DNA of 64,000 nt from Anoplopoma fimbria (GCF_027596085.1 NC_072471.1:13726999-13790998), one strand, 5' to 3'. Shown: positions 40,402 to 54,874, counted from the first letter of the stretch. Translations and numbers: made by a program. Notes: generated by a model from the letters alone, not told the origin.

Positions 40402-41174
40402 AAAGTGCCCCTGCCCTCCCCTCCCTTGATGCCTACACTGCACCCAATGCTTTGCAACTTCATATGGCGATATGAGCCCTGACTTCAGTAGAGTAACAAA
40501 CAAAGCAGCCATTAACGGTTAAAGCACCCAGTTGGTAACCCCTCCCCCCACCACAAAACACAAACAGGCAGACACACACGTACAAACACACACCTTTAAT
40601 GACATCTTTTCTGCGGCACATTAGCTATTGTGCGATAATTAATGGTAGAGTCATGGCGTTCAAAAAGCCAGTCTTCTCTCTGCAGACTAGGAGCTGTACA
40701 GCACAACAATGGCTTAATGAGTAAATACACTGCGTGTCTCATGAATAAATTATTAGTGCCTCGCAATTAATTTTCCCTATTGAAGTTTGAAAAAAAAGCA
40801 GGACTGGTACCAGTCTTCATAAATCAAAAAAAGGAGGGAGTCAGGGGAGAGAGCATGACAGCAGCTTTGTGTGTTTGTGTAGCGTGTGTGTGCCTAAGAT
40901 CCTCTGTAATGCTTTTTTTTCCTTCTTCATTTGTTTTGCTAATATCTGTTTGTGTGTGTGCGGACAAGTGTGTGTATGTGCCTGTGTGTGCACTTGATGA
41001 ATCTGGGTTTATCAATGAGGCTACATAGGTTTTTGCCTTAAAGCGTGTTTGTATGCAAGTGTGTTTTATGTTTTACACAAATTTGTGTGTTTCTATGTGT
41101 GTCTGCTGGAGCCTGAATGTACAGTGTATACACACGGCATGTGTGTGAGTGTGTATGCTGTATGTGAAACTTAC

Positions 41175-41245
41175 TGAAAGGAGCTTCCACGTTATCGGCC
41201 GGACCTGTCTTGGAATTCCAGACCAGCTGAGTTTCCGTAGCTCCT
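41175..41245 (-). CDS. tbc1d22a: TBC1D22 Rab-GAP, in-window exon 4 (start of TBC domain)
   Basis: A 71-nt exon found by searching for the segment that had to lie between the linker and the GYLP exon. The acceptor is TGTCTTACAG; AG completes the split Glu codon. It reads ELRKLSWSGIPRQVRPITWK then LLS, with donor TCA|GTAAGT (phase 0). This is the opening helix of the TBC domain: W-S/P-G-x-P, then R-P-x-T-W-x-L-L, matching the family closely. It gives 23 codons after the split codon and joins both neighbours without a gap, which is strong evidence. A longer open frame on the same strand at 41038-41256 overlaps it in a different reading frame and is not the coding one. The exon is isolated, with a 16.5-kb intron upstream and a 10.8-kb intron downstream. 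Confidence 0.93.
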
Positions 41246-43822
41246 CTGTAAGACAAGAACAGAAATTCCAGAGGGGTTATTTAAGATTCACCACTGGAAC
41301 TTTTTATACAAAGACTTTGATTTCCCTCTACAGCTCCACCAATAAATGCCAGGCCGATAATAGACACCAAAGCTAAATTGTCACCAATAGTATCCATCAA
41401 TATAAGCTTATCAGAGATACGTCGATATGGGAACTTATACAGAATGGAAGACTGTGGTACAGAAATGCCAAAGATATGCTTGATGTAATTTAGTTATATA
41501 GTTTATCCAACAGAGAGTGTTGACAAGTCTTTCTGAAAAGTCAATAGACTAAACACCATAATGTCCTCCTGTTCTGTACATGTTGGTACATAATATTAAT
41601 AATAAAGAAAACAATTGCTGAACACTGTCAAACAAATACTATTTTACTGACTGACTTTAACTAACAGATTCCCTTGCATTAAATGCTTATTTTCCAATAT
41701 CTCAAATATTAATCTCAAATATCGATATTGGCGTCAGCCTCAAAAATCCACCACCAGTAAAACTCTATTCCCTTCCCTCATTTAGAATTTTCTGACCACA
41801 GATAAAGAATGACGCAATTAACAGCCAAAGAGATATTAAGATCATTACTAGAATAACTTCATAAAACAGTAGACACAAAATAGTTCAATTTAATATGTTT
41901 TATTAAATCACCATAACACCGTATCTACATAAGTGTTTTGTTTTGCCATCCTGCCAATCTTTGGGACTGTTGGTTTGTTTATATGGTGCTGTCTAAAAGG
42001 TGTTCTCCGTCTTCCTGATTCCATGTGAATGCAGCATTACTGTGATAAAAGGAATCCATTTACCATGGCACTAAATTAAGCCCAAAAAACAATTATTGAA
42101 TTAGTCAGTGAAGTCATTCTTGGATACCAATCATCAATCAATCAACAACCTAGAGAACTAACTATTTCCACACTGTCAAAACTTCCCGTCCTCGATCTCT
42201 TCTACTTCACTGAAATCGTCTGATTGGTAAGAAGTGGATTATTAACTAGATTCTCCCCAGGCCGGTTGGGAGATCCGGAAGGCTATAATGTAAAATAAAT
42301 GTGGAGAGGTGAAAATTGAACTTTTAAATTAGTAAAGAGTAGTTCCCTTTGGGTCCATGAAGACCCACACACACCCACAACCACGCACACGCACACAGTA
42401 AGACGGGAGGGGTTGGGTGCAGGGATCAACAGATCAGACAGGAGAGGAGTCTTTGTCTTGTGGCATTATATAACCTGTGTCTTCTTTGTCAACCTACTTC
42501 TAGTGAATCCCACATAATAACTAGACAAGAATAAAGGTGTAGGATGTCACTTCCTTGCAACAAAAATAGTTGTGTTTCTGTAACAAGTTTATGCTCCATG
42601 CTCACTAATGCCATGATGTCACCATCCAGTTCATTATATTCCAATAAGAATGATATTCTGACCCACACAGTGCCTTCTTCTTCACAACATGGTTATTCAC
42701 CTTTATTAACTGTTCCTAGAGGGAAATTAAATCCCTGAGTGACTTTGTCTACCAGGACCAGGCAGCTTAGGATAGTCAAGATAAACAATGTCCATTTGCA
42801 TTCGTTTTTCATTAGTATTTCTTAAGGACTAGGAGCTTTCTGGATGAGTTCTCGCTAACATTAACTCATCCATTATTCACAGATAGGTCTCCCTATGCCC
42901 GGGTCCTACGAGTCTACAAACCCCCCATTAACATTCAAAAAGACAAGTTGCCACGGCCAAACTGAGGCAAACTTAAAAAACACAATGGAAATTTCTTCAC
43001 TTGTAATTGTGCTGCCACTGTTTTACCTGCATTTTAAGAGAGGAAGGGGGGGAAGAGGGGGACATTGATTTCCGTGCGAAATGAAATGGCACTGCCTTAT
43101 TAATATACTTTTCTAAGTAAAAAAAATTTTTAAAAAAAAGGGAAAAAGGGAAAAGAAAACCAACAACTGTACCTCATGAATAAGCCAAATTCTTCCTTGA
43201 CTCGTATTCAAGGCACAGGCTGGAAATTGATAAGCCCTTCGCACAGAGTGAACGGTATTGATTAGTGCTGCCAAATGACTCGGCCTCGCCTGTTCTTCAA
43301 GGCAAATGCAATGGAGAGCCAGAGACAGATAGCAGAATAGGAAATAACAATCAGCTAAACAGCAATGGGCTAAGTCCATTGGCTAAATTGAGTGAAACGC
43401 ATTAGAGCTTGTTCATCTGATAGGAGAAGCTATTTATTCATTATAGTTCCTGTGCATCTTCCACTTAAGATTTCTCCCGTACCTAGTCCCCCCAGTGACT
43501 TTAATTATATAGAAATCCAATACGGTGATGTAGTGCAAAGCACGGCTCTGTTGGTTTGGAGGGAGTCAGAGCCCTACACTATGGGAGGGTTTTCAAAATA
43601 CCCCGAGGTTACCTGTGCAGCAGCAAGTCGCATCTAAAAAGCACAGATGAAAAAAAAAAAAAAAAAAAAATTCTCCCAGATATGACACCGACCATAAAAG
43701 TTGCAAAGTCGCTGCAGGTTTTCTACAGATTATCTCTATGTCTCTTTGCTCTTTCCCTTCCATCACCTCAGGCCTAGAGGAGAAGGCAATGTGTGAAAGT
43801 TTGTGTTTGTATGTGTATGTAT

Positions 43823-43826
<4 letters not shown>

Positions 43827-43894
<68 letters not shown>
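43827..43894. repeat. (TG)n microsatellite
   Basis: About 68 bp of TG, preceded by ATGTGT variants. Confidence 0.96.
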
Positions 43895-43896
<2 letters not shown>

Positions 43897-46800
43897 TGCT
43901 ACCAGGCAATGGTGAGTGCAGACATCATTTCATTCACAGACATAGTACAGAAACAGGAAAAGCTGTCGTCTATTAAAAGCTTTTGCCTCTCACTGAATCT
44001 GTAGCTTTCAGGCAGAGATAGGACTGTGCCTGTAAATTCAATTTGCCAGTTTCCTGAGATTGGCATGAAGAGACACTCAGAAAGGTGAAGTCCATCAATT
44101 TTACACATCAAAGTATGCTTACAGGCCTTGGGGAGTATCACTGCATATGTGAAAAGGTTGTGTAAAGCTTTTGTGGCTCCAGAGAGAGACGAGGGAAATC
44201 TTATAATCTGCCTCAAGTGAAGTCACTCGAGTCGACGGGTGTTTCTCAAAGTCGAGGAAAGATCCTTCTACCGCTGAATTTCACAGAAGCTACGTCATCT
44301 AACTCGCTGAATTACGAACTGTTCTTATGTTGAGGATCCTCCGAATTCAACTGGAGGACTGAGTCCTTCGTTCAGAAGATTTTCAAAAGATGCATTTGTG
44401 TAGCCACTGTGCTCCTAAAAAAAAAACACAATACAATGCGCACGAAGCATATCCTGTCCGCCTGTTTGTTAACGAGGAAATGCTATGCTAGTAAACTTTT
44501 AGTTACTTCACCTCAGCCATCCGCTAAAAACTGTTTCAGAACAAGGCGAGAGGCGAGACATTACCAATCCAGTTGCTGAATCTTTACTCATATTAGATCA
44601 TCATATTAGATATAATAAGGCCTTAATTAAAAGTTTTTTCTGACTTCCGTTGTCGGTTACAGACTCGTTGAGCGAGCACTGAGGCCGGCAATGGCAGAGA
44701 GAGACAACGTTTCAGAGACAGCGTATTTCCACGTCTAACTCGGTGAATTGAGGCTTTTTTTTAAAGTGGACCCTACTTGGGATGACCCGTCCTACCAAGG
44801 AAGCATCCTTGATTCAACATCTGTCAGGTCTGGTGAGTACAAGCTTGAAAATGCAAAAAAACTGTTGTACTTAGAAAGCGCTGAGCCTACTAGACCTCTA
44901 AAACTTGCTCCCCATCTCTGCTTGAAGCTCGCAAATACGTTAGCCAGAAATTGGGAGATGGATTGTGGGTAATAGGCAACCGGTTTTGAAAAGGAAGAAG
45001 AAAATTTGGTTCAGTTTCATCAATGTTGATCATTTCTCAACTTTCTATAAGATGACGTTATAAGAGTTCAATGCATAATTGACTGGAGCACTCTTTTTAC
45101 AAATCATCTCTGCTGGTTTTTCATTTTAGCTGGGAAAACTCTTTATCAAGCAATACCTAATGCGCCTGACGCAGTATTATACAATATTGATGGCGGAATG
45201 GGCAGAGTTTAATTGCCACTATGGTCCCGTCTCTGTGGTGAAATCGTTTTGCAGTCCCAGTGTGGTTCGTTAGAGTACATCCCTTCTTTGCTGGCTCATG
45301 AAAGACTAATTCAAAGACCTGTGGCAATTAACTGTAACTTCTGCACATCAAAAAATGTGCATACATTTTACAAATTTGCACAAATTTTCACAGCTCCCCA
45401 CTGCAAAACTGCCTGAATCATTTTTACCCCTTCGAATCCCTTTGGCCAGTACCTGTGTGTTTGCATGTCTGCATGTGCCTATGTCTGATTGACTGCAATG
45501 ACTTCAACCTTGTAGAGCTGGACAGCCACAGTGAAGTCATGTAGAAGGCACTAACAACCAAAAAAAGAGTTATCCTCTGTGCACCTCTATATCATTACTC
45601 TCCTTACAGCTAATCAAGGGTGTCTGTCCTCTTGCCTTGCACCTTTTTGAACCTTCATTTGCACTGTCAGACAAAGAAATGAGTCCATGAATCTTGTGGC
45701 CTCGGGCTTAATTAAACTATGTTATATTTCCCCCACATGGCATTAATCTCACCATAGGGGGGTTACAGAGCGGAGGGGTGAGAGGACGCGAGGCACAAGT
45801 TGGCTAATAGTCTTTACATCCCGATGCTGCAGTGATCTCCAGGAAAAAAGCCCTGTCCCCCCTTTCGGGCAAACGCTTTTATATTGCAGGAAAAAGCTTG
45901 TGGAAGAACAAATGTGTGCACTGAAGAGGCAGGTTTTGTGTGTGGGTGGAAGAGTGCGGAAAAGGGCAAGGGGCAAATATTTACTTTGCACCGTGTGGGC
46001 CAGCGGAACAAGCAGATGTGCCTGTTAGAGCCATACATCACACACGGAAAAAGTGCAAACACAGCCCGCTGCCCCCTGAAAATCACTGTCTTCCAAGCAC
46101 TCTCCAGCAGAGAGATGGACCACTGCAGAATCCCAATCACAGTTACCCCAACGTGAGCCCAGATGCCCTACGGACCCACGCAGTACTGATGCACTGCGCT
46201 GGTAAAGTACATGGAAGGACAATGTACGATATATCCAGCGTATGTGTTTCCAGTTTCACACATTTTAATTAGTCCTTGGCTGAAACGCTGCTTTGAAAGG
46301 AGACCTGCATAAGACAATATGTAATCCATAATCCATCTATGAATAGACTCTGTGGTAATGCTTTATTCTAATGCAAATACACTCTCATAGGAAATGTGTC
46401 TATACCCACTAATCTCCATTCCCCAAAGTGGGCAGTGACAGAGAGGCCAGCGTGAGCATGGTTGACGTGCAGGCTAAATTGCAGATGTCGTTTCATTAGT
46501 GTGAGGCTGGCTCATCTCGCGGAGAGCATATCTGACTCTCTGGGGCATCTCCTGTGCATTAGGAATGAGACAGCCCCAAGCTCCACTGGAATAAATTAAA
46601 GGCATTTCGTGACATTTTGAAAACGAATCTGTTGTTGTCTTTCTTTTTTTTCGCTCAGCAGGCACTTGTCACAATGTGGGTAAAAAAAAAAAAAAAAAAA
46701 CGTTTTCCACGATCGTCCCGCCGGCGACGAGGGACTAGCTGTCCCCGTCATTTTCGGTGAGCCAAGTTAATAATGCAAACAAGCTTTTTCTAGCTGACAA

Positions 46801-47006
46801 ATCTGTCACTCCCCTTTAAACATAGTAATCTGTACAACCTTTAAAAATATATATATATACTAATTGAAGCTGTTAAGACATTCTTTTCACAGGCCTCTAC
46901 AGGAACAATGCAGAGGCAACTCATTAAAGCAATTTATAGTCAATTCAGCCCACAGGCAATCATTTCAAAATGTACATAAAAAAGTGCAAGCGGGGGCAGG
47001 CGGAAA

Positions 47007-47042
47007 ACAGAATTTCCCTTGTGGGACCAATAAAATATCACA
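47007..47042 (+). repeat. Possible LINE/SINE-like 3' tail fragment
   Basis: AACAGAATTTCCCTTGTGGG then ACCAATAAAATATCA resembles the same class of 3' tail as at 54285-54352 (AATTTCCC...GGGA-CAATAAA). Very short. Confidence 0.45.
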
Positions 47043-47589
47043 TTATTATATACATGCTTTGGAATTAGTGTTATCAGTATTGTGGGTGTTTATCATGCTG
47101 GCAGCCACAGACCTCCGGGATTAGGTCTGGGGAAACCGGCACCACCCTGAAGGATCTACATTCCTTACAGGCATTAAAAACACCTGTAACGTCAGCAACG
47201 CGCAACTCAAGGGCGCCGCTGCTACTCGTTCCTGTGTGTGTCTACTGTATTCCATTATGCATGAACTTACAGGGGTGCACTTTGTCTTGGCTGGAGTTAA
47301 GCTGGGGACCACAGGGGGTGATTAGGACACCATGTACCTTCTGTTGAACACCCCCAACAACAGCTGCTTTGATGTGGGACCCTCAGAGGTAATGAATGCT
47401 CAATGACTCTTGAAACATTCAGAGGGCATCATAGAACTAAATACCATGTTTGTTTTTCCGTTTTGACTTATTTAATCAACCGAGATAACCAAACGTATTT
47501 TTGAAAGCAGCAGCTCAGTGAGGGAAGGTAACATCATATTGAGTTTCCTACTGCAGGAATTCATGTGTCTGCACTGACAGCAGCTCCAG

Positions 47590-47705
47590 TGAAGCAGTTG
47601 GGGTTTGGGTGCCTCGCTAAAGACCACCTCAACTGAGCCTACATGGGAATTTGAACCATTAACATGTGGGTCACAGGGACATTTCTTTACCATTTGGGCT
47701 ATATA
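47590..47705 (+). repeat. Teleost dispersed repeat with tRNA-B-box-like segment
   Basis: AAGCAGTTGGGGTTTGGGTG, GCCTCGCTAAAGACCACCTC, then GGGAATTTGAACCATTAACA and TTACCATTTGGGCTAT. This order matches a repeat I know from many fish, in which the GAACC segment resembles a reversed tRNA T-arm. No functional tRNA is encoded. Confidence 0.65.
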
Positions 47706-48279
47706 ACCAATTTTCAAAACAGGGGCCTTCTTTTCCACAACCGAGAACACCTCAATCAGAATCCCATTGACATTTGTTACAATGTTTGTAATGACAACAG
47801 GACAGAGGAGGGTAAGATATACAATGCTGTTCAAAATTCTCACCAAAACTACATTTTATAAGTTAACATTTGAACACATCATGATAACTTAATGATTTAC
47901 CTGCGCCCGATACAGATTTTTTTCTGAGTAGACCATTAACGCATCGTAATGTTAATCAATGGAACCTCTGTACGTAAGCTGTTAGCTCCAAAGCTGCCAA
48001 AGTTAACTAGCTCTCCTGTTGTTTCAAACACGGATTTGTTGTTCACAATGTAGCATTATCAGTCAACAGCGACTAAAAAGCATTAATGCCGATCTCCCGA
48101 TTGCATATTTTTTCCAGTGTATCGCCCACTAACAATCAACAGTGGAACCTTCTTTCACATTATGACAGTTAAATTGTGTAACTAGTCTGCGTTTACATGT
48201 GTGCCATAGGGATTATGGATCAGCTGCAGTCTGTTATAGCACTAGCATTGACAGATATTATGGATTACAGCTGCAACCA

Positions 48280-48593
48280 AAGAAAAAAATTATATAGATT
48301 TACAGTACATTATGTTCTCATTTAATCTATAAACTATTCAAAAAGTCAAAAAGTAGTGATTAATAGCCTTAAGATATTTCGAAACCTAAGGTGATTAATC
48401 TTACTTTCGTGCTTTGTTATTGTTAACAGTACAAAACTCAAGGATATTCAATTCACTATTGTTGCCATTGAAAAATAACAAACGATTATTTGATTATCAA
48501 AATAATTATCATATAATAATCAAAATGAATTGCTGATTAATTTGCCGTCGATCGACTTATTGATTACTTGAATGATTGTTGCAGTTCTATTAT
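48280..48593 (+). repeat. Teleost dispersed repeat with GATTAATnGnnGAT end
   Basis: Body contains AAGGATATTCAATTCACTAT and TTGATTATCAAAATAATTAT. The right end reads GCCGTCGATCGACTTATTGA then TTGTTGCAGTTCT, the typical terminus of a widespread fish repeat. Internal identity is low, suggesting an old copy. Confidence 0.75.
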
Positions 48594-48800
48594 GGATATG
48601 GATATACAGTCAAGGGGCCACCCCTAGAATCATGCATGCATTCATAAAGGACTCTTTACTTCCTGGGTGGACTGAAACTGTGGAGCACTGAGAGTGAGGG
48701 CTCCTACTGTAAGCAACCGAGCAATATGAGGTGGTTGTGTTAGAGAAAAAAATATTAAAATCAAACGGAGTAAGTATGAGAGTGTGTGTATAAGTTTGAT

Positions 48801-48805
<5 letters not shown>

Positions 48806-48856
<51 letters not shown>
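48806..48856. repeat. (TG)n microsatellite
   Basis: About 51 bp of uninterrupted TG/GT. Confidence 0.96.
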
Positions 48857-48857
<1 letters not shown>

Positions 48858-49710
48858 TCCTGCACTTTTTCCATGTCTGCCTGTCTACTTGCCTGTCAGT
48901 CAGTCAGTCTACCTGCCAGTGTGCATGGTTGTGTACGAAGGCCGGGGAGAAGAATAGAAGGCGGCGAGTAGCGCTGTCAGTCAGTGCTGGCTGAGCAGGG
49001 AGCTGATGGGAGCAGGAGCGAAGACGGTTGGCGGGCCGGAGCCATGCACTATTCAGGCATCATTCAGACGGCGCGCGACCACTGGGGCAAAACACCACAA
49101 GGTTCTCGGCCACACGCGCGCACGTGAAAACCAAAACGCACACCTGCCAAAACTGGGGTTTGTATTCTGCAGCAGGAGCTACCTCAGCAAATCCAGAAAT
49201 CAAGACACTTTTTCACATCTACTGCCATATTCACCTTAAGTAGCCCAAGCTGCTTTTAAATGCAGCAATTAGAGGTGTTACTCACAAGTACTTCTCTGCT
49301 GTTACAATGTTTGCCACCTGTGTGATACCCATGAAAGCCTTGGATAATATTGCAATGGGGAAGAAAAAAAAAAAAAAAGAGTAGGTAAATGCGTTGTCCC
49401 AGTGTCATCCGAAGCTATTTCGCCGGCGAGGTCAGAAAAACAATACAATCAGGACGGACGCCTTTATCATGCAGTTCATTAAAAAAGTTAAGCTCCCCTC
49501 CTATAAACCTTGAATGCTGTGAGAGAGTCCTGAACGGCCTAACTCATCTAGAGGACAAAGTGATGGCGCCGGGGAGCAGACGGCTCATAAACTAATGGGA
49601 CTCTTGTAAAAAGATACTCCCCTCTGGATTATACCTGCTCAGGAGGCCTGATGGATGGCCCAGATGGCTGGGAGAGGACACCGAGCAGAGATGAGTGTAC
49701 AGGTGTGACA

Positions 49711-49811
<101 letters not shown>

Positions 49812-50142
49812 CTTTTGTGTGCTATAACACAGACGTGCACTGTCAATTCCCTGAGGCATGCCTCACTGTTTACTGATTTAGATGAAACAGGTTCCAAAAT
49901 ATCTAACCTGGTCACATTTGTTATTGTTTTTACAGAATTTTATGATGGGAATATGTAGACATTTTGAATTTCAGTTATGTCACTGTTACAGGTAATGGTT
50001 ATATTTTAAGGAACTAATTTCCACATTTCAGCTATTCTAAAAGATACCTCATTCATCTGCTGAATGAAACTAGTGCAGATTCAAAGGATACGAGTTACCA
50101 AAGTGCAACCGGTAGTTGTTAAAATAATGTAATGCTAATAGG

Positions 50143-50270
<128 letters not shown>

Positions 50271-51522
50271 CTCATGTTATCCTCTACACTTAAACAACCT
50301 AATCAATTAGTCAAAGAATATATATATTCTGGAAACATTTGATCAGCAATGTTTTGAACAGAAATACACTGGTTCCACATTGGCAAATGTAAATGTTTTC
50401 AGATATTCTTTTGTAAATTGAATATTGTCACATTATGTGCTGTTGGCCAAACAAGCTGTTTGAAGCAGTCACTTTAGACGTTTTACAAAAATTTGACAAA
50501 AATTTAATTTAAAACAGGATATTCCAGCGTCATGTGATTTGTTGGTTTTGAGTTTTTGGTTGGCTTTTGCTGCATTCACACCACAAGCGACAAGGCAACA
50601 TTCTACAAGCCATTTTCAATGGAAGCCGACAAACTGATGGCTGACACTTGTCGCTGTGTGACGGGCTTGATGCATTGCAAGTCAAAGTTGAGCTGGTCTC
50701 CAATGACGCTGTGAGTAATCGATGAATCATATGTTTTTGTTTTACCCTGTTCCATCTAAAAGAATGCAGTTTCCAGAGCTTAACGGCATAACTACGTCCA
50801 TGAGCTGGCCACGCTCGGCCGTTTTGTTGCTTTAGTAGTCACATGGAGGCATCATTCTTTTCCTAAATCCCTTAATATAGATAACCATCAGCCGGATTCA
50901 TCGGAAACTGCTGGCAGTGGACACAATATGACTTCCCCTGCACATAAAGCAGATATTCCTAGGGCCCTGCAGAGAACAGGTGTGGTCTGCAAGGACTGAA
51001 GTGTGTTCAGTCAAGCTTCCCATAAAAGAGAAAAAGGATGAAAAATTCACATGGAAGACCAGCGTGTAACAACGGAATAAACTAAGCCTGACAAGCTGCG
51101 AGGCTACTGACACGGGAGACAGCTGGAGGTTGGACCAACCTTATTAAGTCAGGTGTTTTGCTCGGGGACATGCTAGGAATCAGCCCACACACGCATGAAC
51201 ATCCATGCACATACGCATGCATAGCAGAGTGCAAGGAAAACACAGTGGTGTACACTTATTAAAGCAGAAAGAAAAGGGAAATAACAACATGCAATGACGT
51301 CAAGAGTTGGCCTCTCCCAGAATCCACTTTCCAAGATAGGACACTTATATAGAAATCCACCTACTGTGCGTTATCCTTTTTCTCTCTAGCTCTCTAGATA
51401 GCTTCTTAAAATTCACATTGAAAAGTTTTCTCTGTAATGTTGCCACATTTGCCGTAGATTTACCAATGTAACCTGTCCAATGCTTCATTATCTCCCATTC
51501 TACACTTTCCACACCTGTGACT

Positions 51523-51599
51523 AACACACACACACACACACCACACACCACACACACTCACACTCACACTCACACTCACACTCACACTCACACTCACAC
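51523..51599. repeat. Compound (CA)n plus (CACTCA)n microsatellite
   Basis: CA units with two CCA interruptions, then about seven CACTCA hexamers. Confidence 0.96.
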
Positions 51600-54284
51600 G
51601 CACCTCTGGAATTATCACACATGGACAGGGCTTTCAAATGAGGCATTAGGACTGAGTTAAATTGAATTACATCACCACTTCCCACTTTGATGGCGGCTAT
51701 TAACTTTGCAAACAGCGCTGATGGTAAGCCTGTCATATGGCGGCTGCTGTGTAACAGGATTGCGGGGTTGTAGCGCTACAGAGTGTGGAGCGAGCGTAAC
51801 TGTTTAGCAAAAAGAAGCCGGCCTCCTAACCTTAGTTGCTGCAGTGAGGGCGATGGTGGTTGGGGAGAAGCGAACTGTAGCGGTGGAGGTGTAACAAAGA
51901 GCTGCAGCACCCCCAACAGAGAGTAGAGACACACCGACACACAGCAAGGCAATGGGAGCAAGTGTATATATTCTTTTGCTGTGTTTTCTGCCTTCTTTTT
52001 GGTGGCTAGCAAGTTATTTGTGTCTGTATGATCTTTCATGTTATTTATGGGGTTGATGGTGCATGGATCAACACCATAAGTTGACTCTGACACATGTTTG
52101 TGAACATGTGTGGAGTACATGTGTGAGGTAGACTCGTATAAACACCACACAGAGAGCAAATAGAAAGTGGTTGGTTTTTTTTGTAAAGAGACAAGGAGAG
52201 GAAGAAGGCCGGACAAACAAAGACAGCAACTAATGAAAAAGGGAAGTGAAAGATAGAGTAAGGATAAATTGCCAGGATGTAGAGGAAGGGGGAAAGGACC
52301 ATTGCCATAGCAACAGTAGTATTTCTGCTATCCAGCAATAACTGCTTGAGGTCAGATGCCAGCTCTTGGTCTTATAATCAATTAAAAAGGAAAAAGATAT
52401 GCAGGGAGTCTGTAAAATGAGGCTTTGTGACGTATTGCCCATAATAGAGCGAGTAGCTTACAGAGAGTATACAACACTAAACACAGTCTCTGGATAAAAT
52501 GCATTGCTATGGATACAAACACACTTGAACACAAAGTCAATCATATACACAAACACTGCCTGAACTATAATAACAGAGCTGGCAGACAAATAATACCTTT
52601 TGTTTAGTAGGAGGAAACTGAACAGCTGAATATGATTACAAATATGAAAATAAGAAAATATATCAGATCATCTAGTGTTGCATTTGTGAAGTTTTTCCCC
52701 TCGTTGTTGGCCTGCAGTTAAAATGTCATGGGCTGTTACCGATCAACAATGAACAGCTAATATACCTTTTTAACAACAAGTTCTAGGAACTATGGAACCA
52801 GAAGTTCTAAATGAGGAGCTAAAAGTCCTTTTTGCCTATTCCTAGACCACGAATTTAGAGATGACAGAGCTCACATGACCACAAAAACAGATCAATTCTG
52901 TTGCTTTTTGTATTTAAGTTTGTTCGTCAAAAGAGTGGTCCTGGATTGGGTTGAGTTAAGCTGAAAAGTCAAGTAATTGGCTATTTATTCAAGCACGTTT
53001 CTCCAACGGGCAGTTTGCAACTTGCACCCGTCCGAAATAATGCAGTTGCGGTAAGTGAAACTGGTGAGGGGACTTTTATCGCTTTTTCTCTGTTTCCCAG
53101 CTAGTATTACTCCCTCCGCACTGAGCTGTTCAGTGGGTGCTGTGATCAGGATCACTCGACAGACAGGCTTCGCCTCAGGGCATCAGGAATAATTAGCTGA
53201 AATCAACCCGACATCAATCACCCTCCTCTCACACACGCATAGGTCGTCGACCTTCTACATGACCTTACATGCTAAACAGACCGCTATCACAACCTGTCGC
53301 AAGGCTCAGTGGAGAGGGATGGGGAGAGGGAGAGGGGGGAGATGGAGAGAGGAACTGACAAGGATGTTAAAGATGCGAGTACAAAGGAGATCATGACGGC
53401 GAGTTAGGCAGACCAAAAAAACAAAAAAACAATGACAGGTGAGAAATAAACAGGTGGTATCGTGTCTGCAAGCGTGCATATTGTTGCGTCTTTCCACCAT
53501 TTATCCCACTCAATTCAATCCAGTTTTCTTCTGAGGAACAGTTCTCCAGGCAAAGCTTCGTATCACCCAAGCATGAAGAAAGTTACTTTATGCTGCCTAT
53601 CTCACTCTGCTACCCGGACAAGACTAACAAGCCTGCAAAACAAAGTGGGTGGAGCTATAATGCTAAGTTTTGCGCTATGTCTACCATTATAGAAAATCAC
53701 AAACAGTCGCACACTGACCAACACGGTCAGAGAGACACACACACACACACACCTGTGGACTCCAGAGACTGGCAGTCCTGACATGTCGGGGGGCTTGGCC
53801 CACAAACATGGCTGCCTCTGCAATTAATTACACCGTTCAAGTGAGGAACGTGACCGATGGATCATCCCAGCCCCCTTCTTCCTTTGAGCTCAAGGACAGA
53901 CGGTCGAGTTTCTCTTTTACATAAGGGGGCGTCGTCCCCGCTGACAGAGTCCACTGGTACGTGTGGGAGTTTTGTATGAGTATATATGTGTGTCACAGAC
54001 AGCGTGTAGGGACAATGACCTACGCTGTAAGGACAAGGAGTTCAATCCGTCTGGTCATCTTCTTCTTTACTAAAAACGCTAAAAAATTTGCTAAAATGTG
54101 GAAGCAGTATTTCAAATCAGATATTTCCAAAACAAAAATCAGAGCAACTTTCTAAACCAAGATCCTAAAATGAGGCGCAAACAATGTTATTATTTATTTT
54201 TGTCCCAGAATTTAACTAACTTCAGATGGTGGCGATTGCTCTTTTTGTTCCTTTTTTTGTTTTCTCATCTATATCCCATTCTTT

Positions 54285-54352
54285 GCTGCTGCAATGACCC
54301 TATTCCCCCACGGGGATCATTAAAGTTTCATCTTATCTTATCTTATCTTATC
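54285..54352 (+). repeat. LINE/SINE-like 3' tail with (TCTTA)n
   Basis: CCCCACGGGGATCATTAAAG followed by a TCATCTTATCTTATCTTATC tail. GGGATCAATAAAG plus a short tandem tail is typical of the 3' ends of fish non-LTR elements. The matching body upstream was not recognised. Confidence 0.6.
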
Positions 54353-54764
54353 TGCCCCTATCCCTCTCCCTTCCCCTATAGCCCCCCCTCCCCAATCCTT
54401 CACTTAATTATGTCCCGTGAATGAAGTTCATCTTTCATGCTGCCAGCAGCCAGCAGCGTGGCCCACCAGTTCTGGGCTATCTAATCATGGCGCAGAGACT
54501 AAACTAAATTTAGACAGCCGGCTTGTGATGCCTGGCAGGCCCTAATGGGGGCTGACACCTGGAGACACTTTGCTGATGTACAGGGTACACTCTGCGCAAG
54601 CGGGCCGCAACCGCTGTTGACTAACGCTGACAACTTGCGAACCGGTTTGTTTGCAAAAAAACTTTTCAAGGGGATCACACGTAGAGGTGAAGCACTGTGC
54701 TGACTAAGACCATTCAAACTTAATGAAATCCAGCAATTTACATTTTAGGATCTTAGCCAACGCT

Positions 54765-54874
<110 letters not shown>

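Noticed and set aside
41038..41256. Minus-strand frame overlapping the 71-nt TBC exon
   Set aside because: Different reading frame from the splice-consistent exon; its translation has no similarity to the family.
45884..46272. Overlapping open frames on both strands
   Set aside because: Several frames are open at once with no homology or splice support; low stop density by chance.
47650..47705. Possible tRNA gene from a GAACC motif
   Set aside because: Lacks a foldable cloverleaf and A box; fits better as part of a dispersed repeat.
51541..51600. CRISPR-like regular array
   Set aside because: It is a CACTCA microsatellite without spacers, in a vertebrate genome.
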